Source of the DNA: Shewanella sp. VB17
GTDB taxonomy: Bacteria; Pseudomonadota; Gammaproteobacteria; Enterobacterales; Shewanellaceae
Direction of reading: 5' to 3'
Length of the DNA stretch: 64,000 bases
Assembly: GCF_013248905.1 (NCBI RefSeq)
Contig: NZ_JABRVS010000001.1
Span: 2,356,001-2,420,000 of the forward strand
The notes beneath the pieces were generated by a model. That model was not told where the DNA came from. It searched no databases and worked only from the letters and a program-made list of their open reading frames with translations. This document shows positions 38,188 through 46,271 of this stretch, in pieces; the first letter of the stretch is position 1, and each line of letters starts with the position of its first letter. Made by a program: the position numbers and the translations under genes.

Positions 38188-38814
38188 ATGAACTTCGAAA
38201 ATTGGTTAGCATTTTGTTCTATTGCTTTTATCGCAGCAGCAATCCCTGGTCCTGCAATATTATTAGTTTCGACACACAGTTTACAATTTGGTATTTTACG
38301 CTCTCTTATGACTGTCGCTGGAAATATCACTGGTCTTTTCATTATGTCGGCTTGTTCTATATTGGGGTTGAGCGCATTGGTAATGGTTTCATCTACAGCT
38401 TTTACTGCCATAAAAATAATTGGCGCGATCTACCTTTTTTATATGGGAATTAAAATTTGGCGTAGTGGTGTACAGTTAAATAATACGAATAACCCAAAAC
38501 AAGCACAAATAACTACTTGGAAACTTTATATGCAAGGATTAATGATATCTTTAACCAATCCTAAAGCAATAATATTTACTTCTGCGCTTTTCCCGCAATT
38601 TATTGTTGTTTCTGAACCATTACTACCTCAGTTTCTAATTTTGGTTGTCACGCTTATGACGTGCTCCTTTATATGTTTACTTTCATACTCTCTTTTGAGC
38701 CAAAATTTAAAAGCAGGTAGTGAAAAATATGTGTCAGGCCATATTCTTGGAAAAGTGTTTGGTTCTGCATTTATCAGTGCGGGTGGTGTTTTAGCAATTT
38801 CAACTCAGAGGTAA
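38188..38814 (+). CDS. LysE-family exporter in a putative integron cassette
   Basis: This 208-residue inner-membrane protein has about six hydrophobic segments and the LysE signature AFIAAAIPGPAILLVSTHSL, then GAIYLFYMGIKIWRSG and LISLTNPKAIIFTSALFPQFI. The ATG at 38188 is preferred over the GTG at 38140 because AAAGGA lies five bases upstream. The stop is followed within six bases by the second attC-like site, so gene and site make a typical cassette. The family exports amino acids or similar small molecules; the substrate is unknown. It differs clearly from the LysE-family protein at 30251. Confidence 0.85.
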   Translation: MNFENWLAFCSIAFIAAAIPGPAILLVSTHSLQFGILRSLMTVAGNITGLFIMSACSILGLSALVMVSSTAFTAIKIIGAIYLFYMGIKIWRSGVQLNNTNNPKQAQITTWKLYMQGLMISLTNPKAIIFTSALFPQFIVVSEPLLPQFLILVVTLMTCSFICLLSYSLLSQNLKAGSEKYVSGHILGKVFGSAFISAGGVLAISTQR

Positions 38815-38819
38815 TTGAG

Positions 38820-38875
38820 AGCTAACTAATCAGGATAGGCCGTGCGCAGCCGCGTCCTTATCCCAAGTGTTGAAC
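38820..38875 (+). repeat. attC-like recombination site 2
   Basis: Same structure as the site at 37727: AAC at 38824-38826, imperfect GC-rich hairpin, core GTTGAAC at 38869-38875 followed by AAGCC. The central 30 or so bases (GGATAGGCCGTGCGC to TTATCCC) are identical in both copies although the flanks differ. It bounds the LysE-family cassette on the right. Confidence 0.6.
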
Positions 38876-38918
38876 AAGCCAACGAAGAGGGGGAAATTTA
38901 GGTAGGTGGCCAAATTAA

Positions 38919-39359
38919 CTATGCCACTTCAATCAGGCATATATAATCGTTAAATCACCACTGTATCCAAACGATGAAGTCATCGCCCCTTTTATTAAAA
39001 AACATGGAGATGCCGTTCGTGATGTTGCATTTTGTGTTGAAAATGTGCAGAAGACTTTTGAACATGCGAAGAAGAGTGGTGCAGAGGTTATCCAACCCCC
39101 GACTTACAGCGAAGATGATAAAGGTCAGGTACTCATTGCCAGTGTATTGGCTTATGGCGATACAGTACACTCTTTTATACAAGGTGATCAGTATCAGGGC
39201 TTATTTCTTCCGGGTTATCACCCAATCGCTCCTCACTTGGTGAATACATTTGCAGAAAGCTTACCTCCAGTACCTATGGGTCGGATTGATCATGTAGTGG
39301 AAATAGATGGGACAGGCATACTTTATCTGCTCAGCCAATCGTTTGTAATACTCAATTGA
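38919..39359 (+). pseudogene. Fragment of 4-hydroxyphenylpyruvate dioxygenase
   Basis: The frame reads IVKSPLYPNDEVIAPFIKKH, GDAVRDVAFCVENVQKTFEH, VLAYGDTVHSFIQGDQYQG and LFLPGY, then PMGRIDHVVE. These are consecutive conserved parts of HPPD (tyrosine degradation), including the first iron-ligand region at HGDAVRDVAF and the GRIDHVV His. There is no start codon or N-terminal domain, and similarity ends just after the second-domain His; the last 20 residues are unrelated. It is therefore a decayed internal piece (about 130 of some 360 residues), closest to HPPDs with the YGDTVHTF motif. Confidence 0.7.
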
Positions 39360-39632
39360 AATGCCTAGCGCAGGGATAAAAAGTATCACTCCTTTGATTT
39401 GTGTTGCATGTTCAGTCCTGTGAACTTGTGTTTGGGTAAAAAAGATAAATAACGTAAAAGCATTCCTATGTTAGAGCGGGAAACCCGCAAGGGCTCACAC
39501 TCAGCGAATGGAATGAGTTCGGCTATATCATCCTGACAGAGGGTTTTTCTATGATATATTTGCGCCTTGATTCTTTTGCTGTTTGTTTACGAAAGAAGCT
39601 GTTTGTGGACACTGCCCGATTTTATTTCACAA
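39360..39632. other. Intergenic stretch after the HPPD fragment
   Basis: About 270 bases with no supported gene. It lies at a composition boundary: sequence to the right becomes clearly more GC-rich. Confidence 0.3.
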
Positions 39633-40400
39633 TCACCTCCGCATAGCCATATATACTCTCGGTGATCTGCCCACCATATTCTTGAAAAAGGTGGTGAAGG
39701 CACTGTCGCTGGAAAAGCCCAGCAAGCTGGCGATGTCAGATTGACTGTGCTTATTGGCCAGCAGTTCAATCGCTTTAAGCAACCGCCATTGCTGCCTCCA
39801 CTGTTGATAACTTAGACCTGTTTCACGACTGAAGATGCGACTGATGGTCTTTTCCGAGGCGCCGCAATCGTGCGCCAGTTTATGTAGTGGCGGCACAGTC
39901 ACCGTATCGGCCAGATGTCGAAGGCGGCGATCGTTCGGTAGCGGAAGTAGGGTTAATTCACGCGGCATCAGCGCGATTTCATCTAAGCATACAGCCAAAA
40001 TATTGGCGGCAGTGCCGCTCCGCCAATCGGTACAGAAGTCAGATATGGCGATACGTTCCAGCACTTCATACAATAGAGGCGATGCTGACAGCACTTCAAC
40101 CTGATCAGGTAGGCTAAAATGAAGGTCGCGCTCGAAATACACTGAGCGATAGCCGACGACCCCGGTTGTCTGTACGCGGTGTATCATCCTTGGTGGTATC
40201 CAAGCAATACGTGTCGGTGGTAGCATACAGATCTTCTCATTGAGTGTGATACGCATGCATCCTTGCTGACTGAACAGCAGTTGTCCCATGTTGTGCGAGT
40301 GTGAGCCAGAATCATGTTTTGTTAGCTCGGCTGCAATCCCCAATACGCTATTATCGAGCGCGTCAGGATCAAAAATGTTCTGGGCGTTAAGCCATGCCAT
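39633..40400 (-). CDS. AraC-family regulator with cupin sensor domain
   Basis: This 255-residue regulator has an N-terminal cupin (SHSHNMGQLLFSQQGCMRITL, PPRMIHRV) and a C-terminal pair of AraC helix-turn-helix motifs (LHKLAHDCGASEKTISRIFS, then SQSDIASLLGFSSDSAFTTF and FKNMVGRSP). It resembles the NimR/YeaM group, which controls an adjacent divergent MFS exporter. Here a Bcr/CflA-type MFS gene is divergent with a 103-base gap, so it is probably its target. Base composition is higher in GC than the chromosome around it, a sign of acquisition. Confidence 0.85.
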   Translation of the reverse strand: MAWLNAQNIFDPDALDNSVLGIAAELTKHDSGSHSHNMGQLLFSQQGCMRITLNEKICMLPPTRIAWIPPRMIHRVQTTGVVGYRSVYFERDLHFSLPDQVEVLSASPLLYEVLERIAISDFCTDWRSGTAANILAVCLDEIALMPRELTLLPLPNDRRLRHLADTVTVPPLHKLAHDCGASEKTISRIFSRETGLSYQQWRQQWRLLKAIELLANKHSQSDIASLLGFSSDSAFTTFFKNMVGRSPRVYMAMRR

Positions 40401-40503
40401 AGAATGTCCGATTTTGTAAGTTTATTGTCTTTTGTTATGGTAATAGATGATAAATAAAGATGATACCATGTGTTTTTTATTCTTAACCATGGATTAATTT
40501 ATT
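40401..40503. promoter_or_regulatory. Divergent AraC/MFS promoter region with dyads
   Basis: This 103-base region holds ATGGTA (40437-40442) and TACCAT (40464-40469), an inverted pair 21 bases apart. The CCATGG palindrome at 40487-40492 is flanked by TTAA on one side and ATTAA on the other. They are candidate sites for the AraC regulator. The region is AT-rich compared with the genes on either side. Confidence 0.45.
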
Positions 40504-41667
40504 ATGGGACGCAAGCTTACCTTGACGTTGGCGACATCAATGATGATGTTTCCCCAAGTCGTGGAAACTATCTATAGCCCAGCTCTGACGGACATTGCAG
40601 AAGGTTTCCACGTTAGCGCTGAAATGGCCACGCAAACCTTATCTTATTACTTCTTTGCCTTTGCCATCGGCATAGTAACGTGGGGGCGATTGTGCGACGT
40701 AATTGGGCGTCGCCCTACCATTTTGGCTGGGGTGGCGTTATATATGTTGGCCTCGATTGTAGCTATTTTTTCCGGTAGCTTTATTGAGTTACTGGCGGCA
40801 CGAGGTTTGGCCGCCTTTGGCGCTGCCGTAGGGTCTGTAGGCACTCAGACTGTCATTCGTGACCAGTTCGACGGTAAGGAACTGGCACGGGTGTTCTCTT
40901 TGATGGGAATAGCGATGGCAGTTAGCCCAGCGATAGGCGTGCTGAGTGGTTCATTCCTGACCCACTATTGGGGCTACCAAGGGGTATTTAGCGGTCTGGC
41001 AATATTGGCTGCGACACTACTAGCCTATGTCACATGGAAACTGCCGGAAACCCGTCCTGAACAGGTGATCAAGAGTTCTTTCTTTGGCACGCTGGGGCGC
41101 ATGGTTAACGACAGTGATATATGGCACAGCGCACTGTTGGTGGCACTGTTCAATATCTGTATGTACAGCTATTACCAGCTGGCACCATTCCGTTTTAAGG
41201 ATTTGGGTCTGCCAGAACAGTGGTTTGGCTATACCGGTATCGTACTCGCTGTTGGGGTGGGTATAGGTGCCACTATCAATAAGCTGTTGATTGCCAAACG
41301 CTGGCTCTTTACCGCATTGCTGACTCTGGCGAGTGTTCTATCTCTGATTGGTGGTATATTAGTGTTCCTGCTGAAGGATACTGTGTGGTTTGTCTTACCA
41401 ATGATACTAGTGGTTATGGCGTATGGTATTGCCATTCCCAATATTCTGGCGCGCGCTCTGCGCCACTATAAGGATTGCATAGGCACTTCTGGCGCAATTC
41501 TTGGCCTAATGTATTACCTGCTGCTCGGCACTGGCCTTGTATTCGCTGGGCTGGCGCAGCAGCTGAGCGCGGTACTGATCCTGAGTAGCCTCTGCACGTT
41601 AATGTTGGTATGGAGCATTATACGCAGAGAAAGCAAGCTTGTTCTACTTGAAAGCGAGAGTATCTGA
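40504..41667 (+). CDS. MFS multidrug transporter, Bcr/CflA family
   Basis: This 387-residue protein has 12 hydrophobic segments and the drug:proton antiporter motif A between TM2 and TM3 (WGRLCDVIGRRPTILAGVALY). The region LAARGLAAFGAAVGSVGTQT followed by VIRDQFDGKELARVFSLMGIAMAVSPAIGVLSG is typical of Bcr/CflA exporters. Expected role: proton-driven efflux of a drug or metabolite under control of the divergent AraC regulator. A 60-base sample is about 53 percent GC, well above neighbouring chromosomal genes, which supports horizontal transfer of the pair. Confidence 0.9.
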   Translation: MGRKLTLTLATSMMMFPQVVETIYSPALTDIAEGFHVSAEMATQTLSYYFFAFAIGIVTWGRLCDVIGRRPTILAGVALYMLASIVAIFSGSFIELLAARGLAAFGAAVGSVGTQTVIRDQFDGKELARVFSLMGIAMAVSPAIGVLSGSFLTHYWGYQGVFSGLAILAATLLAYVTWKLPETRPEQVIKSSFFGTLGRMVNDSDIWHSALLVALFNICMYSYYQLAPFRFKDLGLPEQWFGYTGIVLAVGVGIGATINKLLIAKRWLFTALLTLASVLSLIGGILVFLLKDTVWFVLPMILVVMAYGIAIPNILARALRHYKDCIGTSGAILGLMYYLLLGTGLVFAGLAQQLSAVLILSSLCTLMLVWSIIRRESKLVLLESESI

Positions 41668-42067
41668 ATGTTAAACCTTGGTCGGTACCGTTAAATGGCC
41701 AACAAGTCATGGCTCTCGTCGATGATGTTACTGCACTGTGCCGTCAGATACATATGCCCTCCCTGAAAAACACGTTGCTGAAAATCCCCTTTCGCCACCT
41801 GATGCCAGTCTTCCAGATCCTGTTGTTCCTAAAAAGTCATTTAACAAACTTGCGGTCAATATTTTCAGTGTTCGAATGATTATAATTAATTTTAATCTTT
41901 TTTTTGGATTCCCATGAACAAAATTGAACAAGCATTTTCTGATGTTTTAGCTCAAGATTTGGAGGGGTTGAAATGAATGATGGCGTTAATACGCACTTTG
42001 AATTCGTTGTCGTTACGACTCTATAGGAATCATCTTCTTCATACTGCTCTACCGTAATTGTTCTTTG
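41668..42067. other. Intergenic stretch with possible gene remnants
   Basis: About 400 bases with no intact gene. The first half keeps the higher-GC composition of the MFS gene; the second half is AT-rich, with the shift near 41830. Two very short frames with a GGAGGGG site between them (20 codons from 41914, then 17 from 41972) may be remnants of a broken gene. Confidence 0.35.
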
Positions 42068-43033
42068 TTAGCTGTCTTTTCGAATAAACTTTGCAACTTC
42101 ACAATCTTCAGGGACTCGTTCGACACGATTATCTATGTTATCAGCCACCACAACCAATTCCGAACGAACAGGAAGTTGCTTAGGTAGCTTGATATTTTTA
42201 ACAATTCTAAGGTTATACAATGTGTTCAAAACCCACCAACCCGGATCAGGTTCATTGTGATATAAACCTAGCATTGCAGAACCAGGATAAGCATGGTGAT
42301 TGTTATGCCATGCTTCACCCATGGATAGGAAACCCGCAATTCTAATATTGTGACCTTGTACCGCAGCACCTTTAACTTCCCAAGTGCGATCGCCTTTATT
42401 ATGGGCGAAATAACCGATTAGCCAATGACCGCCAACCGATATAACAATTCTTACAGAAACTCCCCAAACTAACCAAGAAACCCCACCGATAAGAAATAAA
42501 GGAACGGCTAAAATTAATTGTTGAAGCATCCATGTTTTCTCGATGAATTGATAAAACTTATTGAGTGACACATTATTTTCTATATGAAATTCAGGTGGTT
42601 GATTTAAATTCAAATCACAATTCAATTGCCACCAACCATCTTTTAGAATTTTGGACCCATGTAATAAATAATCATGACATTGTGATTGTCGCTGCGCCCA
42701 ATCACGAAGGTCGTGTTGAACAATCATTCCAATTGGACCAGCCATGCCGACTAACACACCTAAATACACGAACAAATATTCCATCCATTTAGGGCATTCG
42801 TAGGAGCGATGAATTAGCAATCTATGCATGCCTAGAGAATGGCCAAAACACAATGTTATTGGAGTAATAACTAAAAAGACCAAAAAAGAGGATGTAGATA
42901 GAACAAACGGCGCGACTAAAACAGTTATTAATAAATGCGTTAAAAACCAAATAGATTTAACTGGCTTCCACTTTACAACTCCACTGAAAGCACTGGTATT
43001 ATTATTTGATCTAACTCTATCCGTATTGAGCAT
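42068..43033 (-). CDS. Fatty-acid desaturase-like membrane di-iron protein
   Basis: This 321-residue integral membrane protein has hydrophobic pairs and His boxes of acyl-CoA desaturases. Box one is HSLGMH (His65, His70) and box three is HNNHH (His243, 246, 247). The middle box, normally HRxHH, is replaced by HDLRDW (His107) in IVQHDLRDWAQRQSQCHDY, a variant found in some bacterial desaturase relatives. It may introduce a double bond into membrane lipid or act on another substrate. It lies alone at the right end of the accessory region, with no redox partner nearby. Confidence 0.75.
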   Translation of the reverse strand: MLNTDRVRSNNNTSAFSGVVKWKPVKSIWFLTHLLITVLVAPFVLSTSSFLVFLVITPITLCFGHSLGMHRLLIHRSYECPKWMEYLFVYLGVLVGMAGPIGMIVQHDLRDWAQRQSQCHDYLLHGSKILKDGWWQLNCDLNLNQPPEFHIENNVSLNKFYQFIEKTWMLQQLILAVPLFLIGGVSWLVWGVSVRIVISVGGHWLIGYFAHNKGDRTWEVKGAAVQGHNIRIAGFLSMGEAWHNNHHAYPGSAMLGLYHNEPDPGWWVLNTLYNLRIVKNIKLPKQLPVRSELVVVADNIDNRVERVPEDCEVAKFIRKDS

Positions 43034-43394
43034 GACTATCCTTAGGCAGCTAACAGCTTATTAATTTGCAGCAAGATAATGTTCCTGACTGCTGATTAAT
43101 TTGTTGTTAACCTATCACTTCTAAGTGGTGGTTGTAAATGTGCTACCTTGACTTTTTGTTACAAAATTGCGCTGGATAAATCACGTATAAAGGAAATAAC
43201 CAAACTCAAATCGAGGAGACACGTTTGCTTGGAATCGCCAATGTCGTTAGGGCAGTGACCGTTGACAGCAAGGCCGTTTAATAACATCCCGTTACTATGG
43301 AATTTGTGAATCTATTCACGTTCAGGTCTTCACCTGATACAGAGTTTTAGCGAATAGCGTCATGATGGCACTCTAGTTATAAAAGGAGTGCCCC
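43034..43394. other. Intergenic junction between accessory region and T3SS block
   Basis: No gene, and no remnant of sctQ or sctN, could be recognised. Two small dyads lie side by side: GTGAAT/ATTCAC at 43306-43319 and TCAGGT/ACCTGA at 43322-43337, about 60 bases upstream of sctR; they could be regulatory. A strong ribosome-binding site (AAAAGGAG) precedes sctR. Confidence 0.45.
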
Positions 43395-44045
43395 ATGACC
43401 TTACTCGATAACCCAATTCAGCTTATTATCATGCTTTTTTGTTTGTCATTACTGCCGTTATTTGCAGTGATGGGCACGTCTTTTTTAAAATTGGCCATTG
43501 TATTTTCAATGTTGCGTAATGCCCTTGGGATCCAGCAAATTCCCCCCAATATGGCGATATATGGTCTGGCGCTTATTTTGACCTTATTTACCATGGCGCC
43601 TGTGGGGCTGCAGATAAATGATAATCTCAAAGCGACCCCTATCGTGTTTAATTCGCCCAATGTGATTGAACAAATAAATACTCAAGCCATTGCGCCTTAT
43701 CGTGACTTTTTGCAGAAGAACAGCAGTAAAACCCAAGTGGATTTTTTTGCCAATATCGGCCATAAAACTTGGCCTGATAAGTATAAAGATGAATTATCTA
43801 AAGATTCATTATTAGTGATGCTACCTGCTTTTACCATGAGTCAACTGGTTGAAGCATTTAAAATAGGCTTACTTATTTATCTTCCTTTTGTGGCCATCGA
43901 TCTTATCGTGTCTAATATTTTGCTGGCAATGGGGATGATGATGGTGTCACCGATGACCATAGCCTTACCCTTTAAATTGCTTATCTTTATTTTGATGGGA
44001 GGCTGGGAAAAGTTGGTGGGCCAGCTTATGGTGTCTTTCTCATGA
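43395..44045 (+). CDS. sctR: Type III secretion export gate protein SctR
   Basis: This 216-residue inner-membrane protein belongs to the FliP/YscR family. With SctS and SctT it forms the helical export gate. It lacks the long signal-peptide N-terminus of flagellar FliP (about 245 residues) and matches YscR/SctR (about 217). Signature blocks are MGTSFLKLAIVFSMLRNALGIQQIPPNM, LPAFTMSQLVEAFKIGLLIYLPFVAIDLI and the C-terminal MGMMMVSPMTIALPFKLLIFI. First gene of the sctRSTU operon; overlaps sctS by ATGA. Confidence 0.9.
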   Translation: MTLLDNPIQLIIMLFCLSLLPLFAVMGTSFLKLAIVFSMLRNALGIQQIPPNMAIYGLALILTLFTMAPVGLQINDNLKATPIVFNSPNVIEQINTQAIAPYRDFLQKNSSKTQVDFFANIGHKTWPDKYKDELSKDSLLVMLPAFTMSQLVEAFKIGLLIYLPFVAIDLIVSNILLAMGMMMVSPMTIALPFKLLIFILMGGWEKLVGQLMVSFS

Positions 44046-44311
44046 GTGAAACCATTATAGTGCATCTGACTTCTGAGTTGCTGTGGATGGTGCTACTACT
44101 TTCATTACCCGTTGTGATTGTTGCCTCTATCGTGGGGGTGATTGTCAGTCTTGTTCAAGCATTGACGCAGATCCAAGATCAAACCTTGCAGTTTTTAATC
44201 AAACTGGTTGCGGTTTGCATCACCCTGGTGGTGAGTTATCACTGGATGGGGGGTTCCTTACTTAATTACGCCAATATGGCATTCGATCAAATAAGTCATA
44301 TGGGGGGCTAG
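44042..44311 (+). CDS. sctS: Type III secretion export gate protein SctS
   Basis: An 89-residue protein of the FliQ/YscS family with two membrane helices separated by the conserved loop VSLVQALTQIQDQTLQFLIKL. Its length fits YscS (88). It overlaps sctR by four bases, and sctT starts two bases after its stop. Confidence 0.9.
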   Translation: MSETIIVHLTSELLWMVLLLSLPVVIVASIVGVIVSLVQALTQIQDQTLQFLIKLVAVCITLVVSYHWMGGSLLNYANMAFDQISHMGG

Positions 44312-44312
44312 A

Positions 44313-45113
44313 ATGATAAGTCAGCTGCCTGCAGAGTTAACCACACAATTGCCAGTATTGGCATTGTGTATGATGCGCCCATTGGGAATGATGTTACTGC
44401 TTCCTCTTTTTAAAGGTGGAGCTATGGGCAGTGCACTTATTCGTAACAGCTTGATTTTACTTTTTGCTTTACCGACAGTATCGATCATGGATGGAATGCA
44501 GTCGATCATCTTACAAGCGGATATGTGGAGTGTATTTAGTCTCTTTGGTAAGGAAATTTTAGTGGGTTTCCTACTTGGTTTTTGTGCAGCCATTCCATTT
44601 TGGGCCATCGATATGGCCGGATTTGTAATAGACACTATGCGTGGTGCATCAATGTCGACTGTGCTTAATCCATTAATGGGTTTGCAATCCTCTATTTATG
44701 GCATGTTGTTTACTCAACTATTGACGGTATTATTTCTCGTTTCGGGTGGTTTTAATCATCTCTTGGCTGCTATGTATCAGTCTTACAATCAATTACCACC
44801 AGGATTTGACTTGAACTTCACTCAGCCATTATTGGTCTTTATTAGCCATGAGTGGCAGTTAATGTGCCAGTTGTGTTTAAGTTTTGCAATGCCAGCGATG
44901 GTGATTATGATTTTAGTCGATGTGGCGCTGGGATTAGTGAACCGCTCAGCGCAGCAACTCAATGTGTTTTTTCTGTCGATGCCAATTAAGAGCGCTTTAG
45001 TATTATTGCTGCTTATTTACAGCTTACAGTTTGCTTTGTCTCACTATCTGGAGCGAATTTCCGGTATAGAACAACAGATAAGCATCTTGTTTGGCCTCTT
45101 GTCGAGTCATTAA
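44313..45113 (+). CDS. sctT: Type III secretion export gate protein SctT
   Basis: This 266-residue protein of the FliR/YscT family has six or so hydrophobic segments. Family blocks: MMRPLGMMLLLPLFKGGAMGSALIRNSL, LGFCAAIPFWAIDMAGFVIDTMRGASMSTVLNP and VDVALGLVNRSAQQLNVFFL. Length and sequence fit the non-flagellar YscT group. The ribosome-binding site GGGGG lies at the end of sctS. It completes the R-S-T export pore. Confidence 0.9.
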   Translation: MISQLPAELTTQLPVLALCMMRPLGMMLLLPLFKGGAMGSALIRNSLILLFALPTVSIMDGMQSIILQADMWSVFSLFGKEILVGFLLGFCAAIPFWAIDMAGFVIDTMRGASMSTVLNPLMGLQSSIYGMLFTQLLTVLFLVSGGFNHLLAAMYQSYNQLPPGFDLNFTQPLLVFISHEWQLMCQLCLSFAMPAMVIMILVDVALGLVNRSAQQLNVFFLSMPIKSALVLLLLIYSLQFALSHYLERISGIEQQISILFGLLSSH

Positions 45114-45130
45114 ATGTATAAGGTGAATGC

Positions 45131-46180
45131 ATGAGTGAGAAAACAGAAAAACCCACAGAAAAAAGGCTAAAAGAGGCGAGAAATCGTGGCCAAGTGATCA
45201 AAAGTGCTGAAATTGTCACTGGGTTACAGATGGCGATTATTTTAGGTTATTTTTTGTTTGAAGGTCAGGCGTTGATGCACTCGGTGATGTACTTGATCAA
45301 TGTGAGTATTCAATCGATTAACTTACCGCTTGAAAGGGCAGCAGATCAGATCATTGGCACCTTTGCTATGGTGGCCTTTCGGTTTCTCGGGGGATTAACG
45401 GTAGTGCTGGTGTTGACTATTATTGTTGGCAATGTAGTGCAAACTGGCCCTGTGTGGGCATCAGAAGCATTGATGCCGAGCATGAAGAAACTTAATGTGG
45501 TTGATAATGCTAAGCAATTAATTTCATGGAAGAGTGTGTTTGAGTTAGCGAAAAACTTGCTTAAAGTGATTGTACTGAGTTTAGTTTTTTATTATTTATT
45601 GCGACGTTATGTGACGTCTTTCCAATATTTACCCTTGTGCGGTGAAGGCTGTGGACTGGGGGTGATATCGACATTAATCACCTGGTTGTGGGCGTGTTTT
45701 TTAGGGTGCTATGTTATTTTCGGCATTGCTGATTATGCTTTTCAGCGCTATAACTTGATGAAAGAACTGAAAATGTCAAAAGATGATACCAAGCAAGAGT
45801 ATAAGGATTCAGAGGGCAATCCAGAAGTGAAACAAAAACGCCGTGAAACCCAAAGAGAGGTGGCTTCCGGCAGTCTTGCGGCGAACGTACGTAAATCAAC
45901 GGTGGTGATACGTAATCCAACTCATTTGGCTATTTGTCTATATTATCAAGCGGGTGAAACGCCGCTGCCGAGACTGTTGGAGAAAGCGGAAGATCATATG
46001 GCTTTACATATTGTTGATTTGGCTGAAAAGGCCGGGGTGCCCATTGTGGAAAATATTCCTCTTGCCCGCGCTATGTATGCTCAAGTTGGCAGTGGGGAGT
46101 CCATTCCTGAGAGTTTATTTGAGCCGGTTGCTGAGTTGCTACGTATGGTGATGGCGGTGCCTTATGATGAAAGTGATTAG
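45131..46180 (+). CDS. sctU: Type III secretion switch protein SctU
   Basis: This 349-residue protein of the FlhB/YscU family begins with the basic motif SEKTEKPTEKRLKEARNRGQ. Four membrane helices follow, then a cytoplasmic domain with the autocleavage site NPTH at residues 262-265. Cleavage between Asn and Pro switches substrate class in known systems. The length (YscU 354) and VIRNPTHLAICLYY are typical of injectisomes rather than flagella. Last gene of the block. No ATPase, sorting platform, needle, secretin, translocon or effector genes are in the window. Confidence 0.9.
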   Translation: MSEKTEKPTEKRLKEARNRGQVIKSAEIVTGLQMAIILGYFLFEGQALMHSVMYLINVSIQSINLPLERAADQIIGTFAMVAFRFLGGLTVVLVLTIIVGNVVQTGPVWASEALMPSMKKLNVVDNAKQLISWKSVFELAKNLLKVIVLSLVFYYLLRRYVTSFQYLPLCGEGCGLGVISTLITWLWACFLGCYVIFGIADYAFQRYNLMKELKMSKDDTKQEYKDSEGNPEVKQKRRETQREVASGSLAANVRKSTVVIRNPTHLAICLYYQAGETPLPRLLEKAEDHMALHIVDLAEKAGVPIVENIPLARAMYAQVGSGESIPESLFEPVAELLRMVMAVPYDESD

Positions 46181-46229
46181 GCGGTTTTATCTGTTGAACC
46201 TTGTTTGAATGTACAATCGCCATAAAAAG

Positions 46230-46254
46230 CGGTGAAGCACAAGCGGCCTCACCG
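46230..46254. terminator. Possible weak terminator between sctU and DUF481 gene
   Basis: CGGTGA (46230-46235) and TCACCG (46249-46254) form a 6-bp stem between two convergent genes. There is no T-run on the plus strand, so its role is uncertain. Confidence 0.3.
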
Positions 46255-46271
46255 TGATCAAATCGTTGAAA

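Noticed and set aside
41914..42025. Two very short tandem frames (20 and 17 codons)
   Set aside because: Likely remnants of a degraded gene; no support for separate proteins.
43201..43282. A frame ending in LLGIANVVRAVTVDSKAV upstream of sctR, considered as a remnant of sctQ
   Set aside because: It does not resemble the SctQ C-terminal domain and has no recognisable homology.
43395..46180. Flagellar fliP-fliQ-fliR-flhB
   Set aside because: SctR lacks the FliP signal-peptide extension, lengths match the Ysc series, and no flagellar genes flank the block.
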